A program made the position numbers and the translations under genes. Positions 33,967-44,730 of a stretch of DNA of 64,000 nucleotides are shown piece after piece. The notes under the pieces are model-generated. The model saw only the letters and a program-made list of their open reading frames with translations. It searched no databases and was not told where the DNA came from. The DNA comes from Rhizophagus clarus (lineage: Eukaryota; Glomeromycota; Glomeromycetes; Glomerales; Glomeraceae): NCBI GenBank assembly GCA_015698045.1, contig BLAL01000006.1:1116001-1180000 (forward strand), given 5' to 3'. How positions within the stretch are numbered: the first letter of the stretch is position 1; every line of letters begins with the position of its first letter.

Positions 33967-34067
33967 ATCCTTAACAAATATCAAATTTATTAAAAGGTGA
34001 AAGCGAAAAGTGCCTGCATTGTGACAGACAGCCTAATATTTTATTTTATTTAAGTATTTTTATAACA

Positions 34068-35327
34068 ATGGATACAACCCAATATAATAGAATTTTTCAA
34101 TATTTAACTACTCAACAACTACCATCAGATTTAAATACTCAACAACTTATCAAACAATTCAAAAACTTTTGTACTCCTTTTATTATTAAAAACAACTATT
34201 TATATAGAAAAGACAAACAGAAAGAAGGAAATTTATTAAGAGTGATTAGAGTACATGAAATGGAACCAGTTCTTTACATGGTACATAATGATCCTACTTC
34301 TGGACACTTTGGAACTGAAATTATGTTCAACAAAATTCGTACTAGATATTACTGGCCTCAGATGTATGAAAATATTAGAGAATATGTTAAAAATTGTGAC
34401 TCATGTCAAAGAAGAGGAAAATCTCAAACTCATCAATTATTACATCCAATACCTGTACATTCACCTTTTTATCAAATAGGAATAGATTTTGTAGGACCTT
34501 TACCAAAGACTTCTAATGGAAATAAATATATTATAGTTGCTATGGATTACCTGACTAAATGGCCTGAAGCAAAAGCAGTACCTAGAGCTACAGCAGAAGA
34601 AACTGAGAAATTCATATATGAAGACATTATATGCCGACATGGATGCCCTCAGAAAATACTGACAGATCGAGGAACTCATTTTAATAATCAAATTATTGAT
34701 CGTTTAACCAAAAGATTTGAGATTAAGCATTTATTATCAACACCATATCATCCCCAAACCAATGGATTAGTAGAAAGATTCAATAGAACTTTATGTGAAT
34801 CTTTAGCTAAATTAGTCAAACAAGTAGAACAGTGGGATCAGTTTATTCAGCCAGTTTTATTTGCTTATCGTACAAGTAAACAATCCACAACCAAAATATC
34901 TCCTTTTTATTTAACATATGGTCGTGAAGCAAAGTTGCCAATTGATGATCTTACCCAAAATGAAGAACAATTATCCGATAGGATCAACAAATTAGTTAAT
35001 GAGTTACCACATGATAGAGAATCTACCCGACAAAGGATAGATCAGCAACAAGCCAAACAGAAATTACATCATGATCAGCAAATTAAACGTCATAGATCTT
35101 TTCAAATAGGAGATAAAGTTTTATTGTACAAGGCTGAAAAAGCGAAACAATGGTCTGGAAAATTAGATGAAAAATGGAAGGGACCCTATTATATCCATGC
35201 GGTTTTACAAAATGAAAGCTATAAAATAAGGGATATGCAAGAAAAAGTCCTAAATGCTCCTTTCAATGGAAGTTTACTAAAACCTTACTACGATCAGAAA
35301 GAATGGAATCTCCCAATAATAGATTAA
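34068..35327 (+). CDS. Ty3 integrase on its own ORF
   Basis: 419 codons. The HHCC zinc-binding module has HNDPTSGHFGTEIMF and CDSCQRRGK. The catalytic core has GIDFVGPL (Asp), LTDRGTHFNN (Asp) and HPQTNGLVERFNRTL (Glu), a complete DDE set. The C-terminus (FQIGDKVLLYKAEKAKQWSG...WKGPYYI) is the GPY/F-type module; no chromodomain. A 101-nt gap separates it from the preceding ORF; GGTGAAAG...TTATTTAAG within the gap could be an intron, or the ORF may be expressed separately. No internal stops. Confidence 0.92.
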   Translation: MDTTQYNRIFQYLTTQQLPSDLNTQQLIKQFKNFCTPFIIKNNYLYRKDKQKEGNLLRVIRVHEMEPVLYMVHNDPTSGHFGTEIMFNKIRTRYYWPQMYENIREYVKNCDSCQRRGKSQTHQLLHPIPVHSPFYQIGIDFVGPLPKTSNGNKYIIVAMDYLTKWPEAKAVPRATAEETEKFIYEDIICRHGCPQKILTDRGTHFNNQIIDRLTKRFEIKHLLSTPYHPQTNGLVERFNRTLCESLAKLVKQVEQWDQFIQPVLFAYRTSKQSTTKISPFYLTYGREAKLPIDDLTQNEEQLSDRINKLVNELPHDRESTRQRIDQQQAKQKLHHDQQIKRHRSFQIGDKVLLYKAEKAKQWSGKLDEKWKGPYYIHAVLQNESYKIRDMQEKVLNAPFNGSLLKPYYDQKEWNLPIID

Positions 35328-35737
35328 TTGACCTTTTAACTCAAGATTTACAACTAGAACTTCCTTTTGAAAATGGAGATTTAATACCACCCTATGATGA
35401 AGCTGCTCCTTTTGATGAACAATTTAAAAATGCTTATACTGCATTACGACGATCAATTCAATTGAAAGAACGATTAAACTCACTAATCAATGCTTATTAT
35501 ATTGGAAAATTATTAAATAGTTTAGAAACTAAAGCTCAACAATTTAGATATAAGCAAAAATTAACTAATCATTATACGAGAATGTCAGAAAATGTCTTTG
35601 ATATATTTGAACATCAACCAATTAAAATACTTGGTACTTTTTACATTACTGCGCAAATAGCAAGGAAAATAAATAGAAGTCAGGTGAAACAGTTACGAGA
35701 AATAGTGCAAGGATTATTGGATCAAAATTCTTTATAA
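35303..35737 (+). CDS. Small accessory ORF of the Ty3 element, unknown function
   Basis: 144 codons overlapping the end of integrase by 25 nt in another frame, starting MESPNNRLIDLLTQDLQLEL and ending LREIVQGLLDQNSL. Predicted mostly helical, acidic N-terminus, no Cys/His motif, no signal peptide or membrane segment. Clean open frame in a young element suggests it is translated. Not recognised. Confidence 0.6.
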   Translation: MESPNNRLIDLLTQDLQLELPFENGDLIPPYDEAAPFDEQFKNAYTALRRSIQLKERLNSLINAYYIGKLLNSLETKAQQFRYKQKLTNHYTRMSENVFDIFEHQPIKILGTFYITAQIARKINRSQVKQLREIVQGLLDQNSL

Positions 35738-35980
35738 TTACATCATAATTTATTGGAAAATTTATTGATTGGATTAAATAAATCAAGTCTAAATTAATTT
35801 AATTAATTGACGCAAGTATGATCTACAAAAATAGAAATTAGTAATGATGGCAGATCCAAATTTAATTTAGTGTTAATTTTAGTTTCACAAATGATCAGCA
35901 AAAATACGCGACTTAACTCCCCAAAATAATTTAATAGAAAATAGAAAATTTTATGAAAATTTATTAGGAAGAAGAAAAAT

Positions 35981-36453
35981 CTAAATAGTAGATGGTGGTT
36001 CTAAATTATTTTCTCTCATATATGTTTCATAATTGGAGATAGTTTCTTTTGCCTCATTAGCCCTTTTATGTTCCCTCTCATGTCGTACCTTCCAACCTTC
36101 CCTTTCCCTCCTATACCGCTCCTTATCCTTAGTTAATGAAAATACTTGTTCTCGTAAATCTCTATTAAACCCTGCTAACTCCTTATAATGGCCAAGTTCC
36201 CTATTTTTCTGATTTATTTCTTGTTGTAATTTCTCTACTTCTTCTTCTTTCGTTACAAAAAGCTCTCCAGCAACTTCTAAAGCTTGTTGAGCCAAATCTT
36301 CACTTTTTTGAGGCTTATCAATGCCTTTTCTTCGAAAATGCCTTCTTCTGACGGCCTTACTTGGTTTATTATGTTTTTTTTATTATTTTGGCCTCGAGAG
36401 GCGCGCGAACTGCGAAGTTTTCGACAAGCAACATTGGTGTCAGTGCGAGTCAT
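35981..36453 (-). CDS. Antisense coiled-coil ORF near the 3' LTR
   Basis: Open on the minus strand from 36295 to TAG 35981-35983 (104 codons): KEEEVEKLQQEINQKNRELG, LREQVFSLTKDKERYRRERE and HKRANEAKETISNYETYMRE, a strong heptad pattern. Upstream the frame continues RRRHFRRKGIDKPQKSEDLA, and a start MTRTDTNVACRKLRSSRASR lies at 36453 in a frame joined if one A is restored in the A8 run at 36371-36378. The full product would be about 150 residues with a basic head and coiled-coil tail. Antisense ORFs are known in some LTR elements. Either a one-base frameshift or an internal start applies. Confidence 0.6.
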
Positions 36454-36863
36454 ATTGAAAATTACTGAAGAAAAAAAAAAAAAAAGATGATGATGATGAT
36501 TTTGAGATAGTGCGACATTGATGAAAATTTAAATGAAGAAACTTCCCAGAAATTACCACCAAAAATCAAACCGAATTTTATCAGAATTTACCAACACTTT
36601 TCCACTAATTTCCAATCCCATAATTCTAACAAATTCAAAAATTGGTATAAATATGAGTCCATAATCAACACAAAATCGCCGTCACACGTACTCGGTCATT
36701 CCTGGCCAAAATGATCGGCTTCTATGCCTTGCTAATTTCAGGCTTCGGCACGAATTTCCTTCGGGGGCCTCTTAGCTTGGTATATCACGAGTGACCCCCA
36801 TGTACTAGCGGGTTGGGTGTGTAGTGTGGTAAAAAGAAAAGAGTTTTCAACGGAGTTCAAACT

Positions 36864-36878
36864 AAAGAAGGGGAGAAC
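36864..36878 (+). promoter_or_regulatory. Polypurine tract
   Basis: AAAGAAGGGGAGAAC directly precedes the 3' LTR, the expected plus-strand primer site. Confidence 0.8.
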
Positions 36879-37321
36879 TGTTGGCGTAGTAATCACGTGA
36901 CATTGTGGCAAAGTATATAGAGCCGCCTAAGCCAAAGCCATCATAGCCTGTTATTTTTGATATTTCCGATTTATTTGATATATCAGTTTTATTTGATTTA
37001 TCTGATTTATTTGATTTAATTGATTTATTTTATTTATTTGATTTATTAGTTTTATTTGATATATTAGATTTATTTGTTATATTTTTAAATATATTTTATT
37101 TTATATAAATATTCTGAAATTTCTTTTTAGTTGAAAAATATCAGAGTGTAATAACAAAGTTATAATAACAAGTTCATATAATTAATAAATAAACTCTTTT
37201 ACCTTATAAACGAACTGTCCCTTTGTGAATAGTGTGTCTTGTTGATTAGACTTGAGACATATCTATTGCATCCCTGTCTCCAAGTCATAGTTACCTGATC
37301 GATGAACTGACCAGAGTAACA
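36879..37321 (+). repeat. 3' LTR of the Ty3 element
   Basis: 443 bp, same ends as the 5' LTR, three differences by eye. Followed by ACGC of the target duplication. Confidence 0.95.
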
Positions 37322-37925
37322 ACGCTAAGTGTAATTAAAATATCTTAATGTCCATTACCTTGTTAAAAAGTTTGGATGGGTTTTGAAAAGTGTCGATAGG
37401 TTAGACTTGTTTTTTACTATGTAATTTTTTTTTTGATGAGTCTAGCTTATTGATCACTTGTATTTATTACACCAAAAATTATATAAATAAATCCATTTTT
37501 AGGGTTCACAAATTTGGCCCAATTCTAAGAATGCGCAGATATGATAGCAATTTATGGGGGATGTCTAAGCGTAGTTCGATTACGTGATTAATTGCAATTT
37601 ATCACCCCCCTATCATCATGCCCCAGTTTTCCATTTTTACTATTTATCCTGAGGACAGAATTTTTTTGGTATGTGAAAAATTTTTAGGAGTAATCTTATC
37701 ACACTACCCTCAGAAAGATGTGATGTTTAATTATTACCATTCACGTGATGGCTATGTTCACGTTGTTTATATTTATCTCAGTGACATTTTTTTGTGGTCT
37801 GATTTCTATTTGTCACATCCCTTCAGATGTCACCTGTATTACCAAAAACATATAGCTAAAGTTAGTGTGATAAGAGTAGCATAGCGGTCATTCTTATATC
37901 ACCTTACCGATCATTGCTGATCATA
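37322..37925. other. Spacer with an isolated ORF
   Basis: A plus-strand frame 37618-37884 (88 codons, MPQFSIFTIYPEDRIFLVCE...) is open but unlike any family I know. The segment 37551-37593 (GGGGGATGTCTAAGCG...) has an inverted relative at 60843-60881. Confidence 0.35.
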
Positions 37926-38083
37926 TGGGTGTGCGTCAGTAGAAAAGGGAGAAATTGACTTTTTTTTCAAAATTTATTTTATTGGACCACTTTGCTGATC
38001 TCGATCATGTGCACAAAATTAGCTTAATAACCAAAATTACAAAAAAAAAAGTCAATTTCCCCTTTTCTAATGACGCACGCCCA
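37926..38083. mobile_element. Mariner-type MITE
   Basis: Arms of about 45 bp: TGGGTGTGCGTCAGTAGAAA...GACTTTTTTTT and, inverted, TGGGCGTGCGTCATTAGAAA...GACTTTTTTTTTT. TA flanks both ends (37924-37925, 38084-38085). Length 158 bp, no coding capacity. TA duplication and size fit a Tc1/mariner-derived MITE. Confidence 0.85.
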
Positions 38084-38287
38084 TATAGTAAATTTGGTGA
38101 TATCAGACTTTAAAGCTTTGGGCAAAGTTACAGAAGTTCGGGTGATGTTTGAAACTTTTATGGGCTATAATTTAACTTCCTTAAAGTTAATGGTCTAAGT
38201 AACCAATTGTAATTTTAGGTAACCAAGAAGTTATGACTAAAATTGCATTTGCAATTATATTATTATAACTAGGGTTTGCTACATGTT

Positions 38288-38304
38288 GGGGGACTTTGTC
38301 CCCC
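38288..38304. repeat. Short G+C-rich hairpin
   Basis: GGGGGAC-TTT-GTCCCCC, a perfect 7-bp stem with a 3-base loop in AT-rich DNA. Function unknown. Confidence 0.6.
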
Positions 38305-38469
38305 CACTTGTTGCATTGAACATTAACGCTTAATGGTGCAGTGGAATCTCTAATTTAATACTGTACTAAATAAATTAGATTATCATCATTAAAATTTATA
38401 GGAGAAGAAATTATTGTAGATGGAATTTAAGTAGAATTTTATTCCAACACTTTAAATAGGTAGCCCATT

Positions 38470-38690
38470 ACTTGATATTTCTTTTATAGCCTCATATATT
38501 CAATTTTACTATAATCCTCTGACCCACTGAAAATACATCCAGTTGAAGAGATAAAAGTCTTTACATCTACATCATTCCAAGATTTACACTTGCTTAAGAT
38601 GAGATAAACTTTTTCTTTGCATTCTCTGTAACCAACAATGTGAAGTGCATTCAATACATTTTCTGAGATAAATTATTTGAACTATCTTGA
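38470..38690 (-). pseudogene. Unrecognised coding remnant
   Basis: Minus strand, after a CTCAG acceptor-like site, reads NALHIVGYRECKEKVYLILS, then KCKSWNDVDVKTFISSTGCI and FSGSEDYSKIEYMRL before TAA. Composition is protein-like. Family not recognised. Confidence 0.3.
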
Positions 38691-39239
38691 AAGCTTCTAA
38701 TATAGTATGTATATTATATGAGGATTCAGATAATAAAGCTCCGAACGGTTCCAGTTTAACCTGAAAACTGAACTGGATCTGGATCGAAAATCTGGTTCAG
38801 TTCTAAATAATTTTAATCTGAAGTTTTCAGATCAGTTCTGGATCGGTTTGGTTTTTTTTTAATAATCTGAACTGGGATCCAAACTGGGATCTGATAGAAC
38901 TGATGAAAAAATTTAATAAAATTTTATTTTTTTTTTTATTAAACAAATTAAACAAATTATAAGTTTATTTAAAGGAAAAATGTGTATCTCAAATGATACG
39001 ATTAAAATCTAATATTTATCACGTGACAAATAAATTGATTGTTTATCAGCCAGATAATCTTTTTTTTAGAGGCATTTCTCTTTTTACCACACTTAAATTT
39101 CGAGGCCAGGAGTATAGCTTTCTTAAAACTTTCAAATGGCTTCTTAAAATAGCTTAATAAGGTGAGTAGAATTTTCTTTCTTACTGTACATTTTTTTGCG
39201 TTTAAGATGAATATTAACCATTTTTTTTTTTGGGCAGGT

Positions 39240-39960
39240 GTTCTGGTGTCGCCTTTATTTTTTTTCTCTATTTATTTTATTTATTTTCGTTTACTTACAT
39301 CCCTTTTTATTTCTATTGTTTTCCTCCTTTTTCTGTTTCCCTTTATTCTTTTTTTCGTTTGTTTTCATTTTTTTCCCTCATTTTCTTTTTCTTATTTTTT
39401 GTTTTCCTTCATTCTTTCAGTTAATTTCTGTTTTCTATTGTCTATTCCGCTTTCTTTGTCCATTCTGTTTTCATTATCCGTCCCGCTCTGTTTTTCTTTA
39501 TCCATTTTATTAAATTATTGTTTTGTCTCTTTTCAATCAACTTTCATTCCCTTTCACCTTTTTTTCGTTAAACCTTTGTTTTCCTTTCATTTATTTCGTT
39601 CAATTTTCATTTCCTTTTGTCCTTTTCGCTTAATTTTATTTCTCTTCCATTCCTTTTTATTTAATCTTCGTTTTCCTTCATCTTTTTTTATTCCCTTTAC
39701 CCTTTTTTTTTGTTCAACCTTTGTTTTCCTTTCATTCATTTTATTCAATTTTTGTTTCCTTCATCTCTTTTGCTCAATATCATTTCTCCTTTCATTAATT
39801 TCATTTCTTTCATTCTCTTTCCATTTATTTTCAGTTTCCTTTGTTCCTCTTCCATTTATCTTTGTTCCTTTCATTCCTCCTCATCCTCTTTGTTTATTAC
39901 TATTAACCTCCGTTTATTTACATTCTTTTTATCCCCTTTTATTATTTTTCTTTTTCTAAT
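39240..39960 (+). repeat. Long polypyrimidine tract
   Basis: About 700 bp strongly C+T-rich on the plus strand (CTTTCATTCC, TTCCTTC, TTCATTT words). Long Phe/Ser/Leu-rich open frames arise from this composition and are not gene evidence. A purine-rich counterpart sits near the right end of the same element. Confidence 0.8.
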
Positions 39961-39964
39961 TTCG

Positions 39965-40480
39965 TCCTTTTCTTCTCTAGGTTTAGTTTTTCATAGAAAT
40001 CAGGTACTTTTTTTCATTCGTTTTTTTTCTTGGTTTCTCTAATTTCTCTAATTTCTAACGTCTTCTCTTCTTTTTTTTAGGTTTTCTGTTCTTTCTGCTT
40101 TTCATAGAAATGAATATATTTTGGTAATTTTTTTGGTTTTTTTTCGGTCTTACTTTGCCAATTTATTGGCTGTTAGAAACTGTTCATTTAAAAGACAGAA
40201 GATAAGAAGAATAATTAAGATAACTCATTAACCCCTACTTACAAACTTTCTACGCGCCCAAATATTCTGAAAAACTGGCACTCTACAAAAGAAACAAACG
40301 AACTGTTAGTAAAAGTTTGCTAAAATAAAATTAAAAAAAAAGAATTTTCACTTACTGAGATCCTAAGGATCCTAAATCCAACCCAAAGAGAACTGGGAGA
40401 ACCGTCTAAAAAAAAGAAAATGAACTATTAGTAAAGTTCGTTATTATTAAAAATATATATATATACATTAATTTTACCGT
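39965..40480. repeat. Array 6: intron/microexon-like units on both strands
   Basis: Plus strand 39970-40120: T tract ending TTCTCTAG, block GTTTAGTTTTTCATAGAAAT, CAG/GTACTT, then another TTTTTTTTAG. Minus strand 40480-40240: CGAACTTTACTAATAGTTC, TTTCTTTTTTTTAG, a block starting ACGGTTCTCCCAG and ending GGATCTCAG, then GTAAGTG. Next comes TTTTACTAACAGTTC, TTTCTTTTGTAG, a block AGTGCCAGTTTTTCAG... ending AAAGTTT, then GTAAGTA. The two minus-strand units have near-ideal fungal splice signals. Confidence 0.65.
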
Positions 40481-40861
40481 CTAAATAAAAATGAATATTT
40501 TTATCTAACAAGACATTCTGGTATACTTTCGAAGTTAAAAAGTTTTTAAGATGATCATTCTTTTTTCTAAACTTTGCGAATATATACATTAGATCATCGA
40601 TCACTATATAAATTAGTACGAACGATATCGATATATTTTTTTTGAAAATGATTTTATGCATAGTATCACTGCTTTTGCACATCATTTAGGTGTTAAAGAG
40701 AAAAAAATAAATAAATAATATTTATTTTTTTAAAAAAAGTAAATTATTTTTCAATTTAAGAAAAATGAAAAAATAATTAAACAATATAATGTTTAAACAA
40801 TATTAAAAAAAAAAAAAGATACTACGAATATAAAAATATTTTTAATGAACAAAATAACAAA

Positions 40862-43367
40862 CTAATTTTTATTTTTATATTTTAGCCATGCCTTCAGGCA
40901 CATGGATTTTCTAATAATTTCTGGATTTAAACTACATCTTCTTTGAGTTATCAAATCTGTTCCACCAGAGAATATTCTCTCAACTGGTACACTTGTTCCT
41001 ATTTGAAATAATAAATTATTTAATATAATATAAATAATTAAATTTTAACCAATTTAAAATTAAAATATATACCGGGAATTGCTAAAAAATCTTTAGCCAT
41101 TTTGAATAAATTTGGAAATTTATTTTCATGAACCTAATAAAAAATCTAACATTTTAATATAAATTTCTTATAATATAATACCATTGATTTATGATTTACC
41201 TTCCAAAATGCTAAAACATCCATGTCAAAATTTTCTGGTGGTTCATTAAGATATACTTCTAATTCATCAATAAAAGAAGTTTTTCACTTTTTAGACATAT
41301 GAGCTGCGAGTGGATTTTGATTACTATTATTATTATTTTGATCATCATTTTCATTATTTTTTGGTTTATATTCTGTTAACCATAATTCTTTAATTTGATT
41401 TTTATATGTATTTATATATTCATCTTCAAATTCATTATCTATATAATACTGGAGTTTGTGTCATGGATCTATTACTGTTAATAAATAATTTTTGATTAAT
41501 AATTTTAGAATGAATAAACCAAATATACGCATTTACGTACTGGTAGCGATCACATAGACAAGTCCATCTGAACTCAGATAATATTGCTGTAATTTAGATT
41601 TGGCATCATTAGCAGCATTTATAACGTCATTTGATTTTGTATTGGTTTTCTCAAGAAAATCTTCAATATTATCTATTAAATAATTATAAATAGGCACTGT
41701 TTGACCAAGTATAGGTGAATTTTCAGAACTCATTTCAATTGTTGCTTTTTGAAAACACTAATAAAATAGGAATTTTTTAGTATAATATAAAATTTTAATA
41801 GTAATATTTAATATATGTTATATTCTTACTTCTAATAAACCTTGTATTTCATTTAGTTTATCCCATTTTATGCTATTTAATAAATAGGAGGAAAGTTCTT
41901 TATCTGCTGCAGCCAAATTATGTAATGGCTAATAAAATTAATTTACATTAGCTAGTATTAATAAATATATGTAAAATTATATATACAAATATTATTTTAC
42001 CTCACGTAAACAAAATGCTCTTTTTATCATATAAAAAGTAGAATTCCACCTAGTCCTGATATCAGGAATAAGTTCTAATGATTTTATATTTAAAGCAACA
42101 CATTGTCGCTTAAAACGTTCTTTTCTTTGAGGGGATGCTTGAATTTTTGTTATTAATATTCAAAGCTATTAATAAAAATATAATTAATATAATTAATAAT
42201 CTAATAAATATATTAATTTCTATTAATTTCAAAAATATATACTTACTTTTGTAACAACTCCTAATATACTACCAATAGAAACATTTTCTTGTAAAATTTC
42301 ATTTTTATTTTCAGGAGCTTCTCCTTTTAATGCTTTAAGTATATTTTGTACAGATAAATTAATTATATGTGCTAAACAACGTACACGTTGATTATCAGCA
42401 TCAAATTTAATTCCCTCATAATTACATATATATTCAAATTTATTAAACATTTTATCCATGTTAGACGCATTATCAGTACTAATACCTAATATCTATATAT
42501 TAAAAAAAATTTTTGATAAAAGATTAAATTCTTTTAAAACTTCAAATAATTTGGATGCAATATTTTCTCCTGAGTGTGGACCTTCTAAATGAGAAAAATC
42601 AAGAACTGTACTATTAAATTTCCAATCATCGGTAATCCAATGAATAGTTATTCCTAAAAAGAAATTTGATTTTTTGACGTCCATCCATCAAGTGTTAAGG
42701 AGTTTTTTCCAGATAATTTCTATAAATTCAATTTATAAATATATTAGATAAAATATTTGCAAATAATAGAAATAATTTATATATAATATATAAACCTATA
42801 ATTTGTTTTTAAGAAATTCTTTCTCATCATTAAAAATTTTTATAATATCATTATGAATAGTGTCAGATGATGGTATAATAGCATTAGAATTAAGCCGTTT
42901 TATCATTTTTTGAAAAAATGTATTTTGAACTACAGTAAAAGGCTGATCATCAACAATAATCCAATGTACTAAATCATTACAAAATGATTCTTGAGTAAAT
43001 GCCTATAAATTAATTTAATAATTTATTATATTAAGTATATAATATAAATTAAAATATATAATACATACCAATGATTGTGAATTTCAAGTTTATTTAATGC
43101 TTCAGTTATTTGATTGACCTCTAAATATAATTCATTATATTTGCCTTTAAAATGCTTTCATAAAATAGATGTTGACCCATCTTCAGCTACTTTATAACTT
43201 TTATTACAATAATTGCAATTATATTTATTATTTATTTCATTTAAAGTAAAATGGTTATGAATTAATGATTTACTATGCTTTTTAGTTTGTAAATTATCTT
43301 CTGGTTCATTAATTTGGAGCATTATATCTTGTGGTATAACATTATTAGGTAAACTTTCAGAATCCAT
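40862..43367 (-). pseudogene. hAT transposase gene, broken
   Basis: About ten exons. Start MDSESLPNNV at 43367. The BED zinc finger has CNYCNKSYKVAEDGSTS. The next landmarks are NSLTLDGWTSKN (first catalytic Asp region), GITIHWITDDWKFNSTVLDF, QRVRCLAHIINLSVQNIL and IRTRWNSTFYMIKRAF. The C-terminal dimerisation domain is SVPVERIFSGGTDLITQRR, then SLNPEIIRKSMCLKAWLK, ending at TAG 40862-40864. Breaks: a one-base loss in the T run after SKNQIS (near 42660) and in-frame TGA at 43158, 42160, 41461 and 41284, where Trp or Arg is expected (the first sits in the BED finger). Likely once mobilised the enclosing 38734-54015 element. Confidence 0.85.
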
Positions 43368-43379
43368 ATTAGTAATATT

Positions 43380-43923
43380 ACTTATCTGAAATATTTAAAT
43401 TTATAATAAAAAAAGATTTTTACAAATTTTTTTTGAATATTTCTGCAGTATATCTATTGTTTAAATATCAAAAATTATCATATCAAAAAAATTAGCAATG
43501 GTATCATCGTGTCAAAAAATCAACCATGGTATCGTGTCAAAAATTAATCAGGTATCGTATTAAAAATCAATCAGATATCGTGTCAAAATCAACTGGGTAT
43601 CATGTTAAAAATTAACCATAGTATCATGTTAATTTGTATCACAGTCACATGATAGTAATAGAAATTCTGTGAGCAGTTTTATTAAAATAAGGTGTAAAAA
43701 CAAGTATATGCAATTTTAAACGTTTAAGATTGGAAAGTAGATAAAAAAATACAATCAACATAATAATAATATAATAAATAATAAATGTGTAAGAAATTAA
43801 TAATATTGCTGCAATCTGCAATATTTTTATCACTAAAAACTAATAAATTTCTAAAACGAATCATTGAATCTTATATGTTATTCATCTTTTATCTTATATT
43901 TTATGTAAGTTACGCTTACATTA
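43380..43923. other. Spacer with short repeated phrases
   Basis: GGTATCGTGTCAAAAATCAA-like phrases recur about eight times at 43495-43640, with TATCATGTTAA variants. Similar words appear at 48975-49060 beyond the nested element, showing this is one repeat field split by the insertion. Confidence 0.6.
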
Positions 43924-44089
43924 CACAGGTCGAAAGATGTCAAATCGGATATCAATCAGTCATCAATCGGGTACCTAATTGATGGTTGATTGGTATCCGA
44001 TTTGTTCAATTTGATACCAATCGGCCTGTCCGATTGATAGCCGATTTCCGCCAAAATCCGACACCAATCGGCTACCAATCGGCTAGCCT

Positions 44090-44730
44090 GATTGATGGTC
44101 GATTGATGGTTGATTGATGGTTGATTGATGGTCAATTAATAGTCAATCGATGGTCATTTTATGGTTAATTAATGGTCAATTGATGGCCAATTTGATGGGC
44201 ATTTATGGTCAATTTAATGGTCAATCGATGGTCATTTTATAGGTCAATTTAATGATCAATCAATGGTCATTTTATGGTCAATTTGATGGTTATTTGATGG
44301 TCATTTTATGGTTATTTTATGGTCAATTTGATGGTCATTTGATGGGCATTTATGGTCAATTTAATGGTCAATCGATGGTCATTTTATAGGTCAATTTGAT
44401 GGTCATTTGATGGTCATTTTATGGTCAATTTAATGATCAATCGATAGTCAGTCAATGGTCATTTTATGGTCAATTTGATGGTTATTTGATGGTTATTTTA
44501 TGGTCAATTTGATGGTCATTTGATGGGCATTTATGGTCAATTTAATGGTCAATCGATGGTCATTTTATAGGTCAATTTGATGGTCATTTTATGGTCAATT
44601 TGATGATCAATCAATGGTCAATCAATGGTCATTTTATGGTCAATTTGATGGTTACATTTTATGGTTATTTTATGGTTAATTTGATGGTCATTTGATGGTC
44701 ATTTGATGATGACCGATTGGTAGTTTATTG
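44090..44730. repeat. GATGGTCA minisatellite
   Basis: Dozens of 11-14 bp units such as TTTGATGGTCA and TTTATGGTCAA, in higher-order blocks. Forms the inner part of the left subterminal arm. Confidence 0.85.

Larger units (their letters stand above)
25915..37321 (+). mobile_element. Ty3/gypsy-type LTR retrotransposon, young, with nested insertions
   Basis: Two 443-bp LTRs (25915-26357, 36879-37321), starting TGTTGG and ending TAACA, differ at three positions by eye. The 4-bp flank ACGC (25911-25914, 37322-37325) is duplicated. The internal order is primer-binding site, gag, protease-RT-RNase H, integrase, a small ORF, an antisense ORF and a polypurine tract. Integrase downstream of RNase H makes it Ty3/gypsy. 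Two stops (TAG in gag at 29930, TGA in RT at 32314) and a 2.8-kb insertion in the leader inactivate this copy. Low LTR divergence suggests recent insertion. The 3' LTR could still promote transcription of downstream DNA. Confidence 0.95.

Noticed and set aside
39162-39959. 265-codon Phe/Ser/Leu-rich frame that looks like a membrane protein
   Set aside because: Arises from the polypyrimidine tract; pyrimidine codons give hydrophobic residues and few stops in several frames at once.
42655-42700. TGA in the hAT SLNT-stop-WMD reading
   Set aside because: Another frame reads SLTLDGWTSKNQIS, the true hAT motif; the apparent TGA is out of frame and the real break is a one-base loss just after.
40862-43367. 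UGA read as Trp in this genome
   Set aside because: Several in-frame TGA codons fall at Trp or Arg sites, but the same ORFs also have indels and TAG stops, so decay explains them; kept only as a testable alternative.
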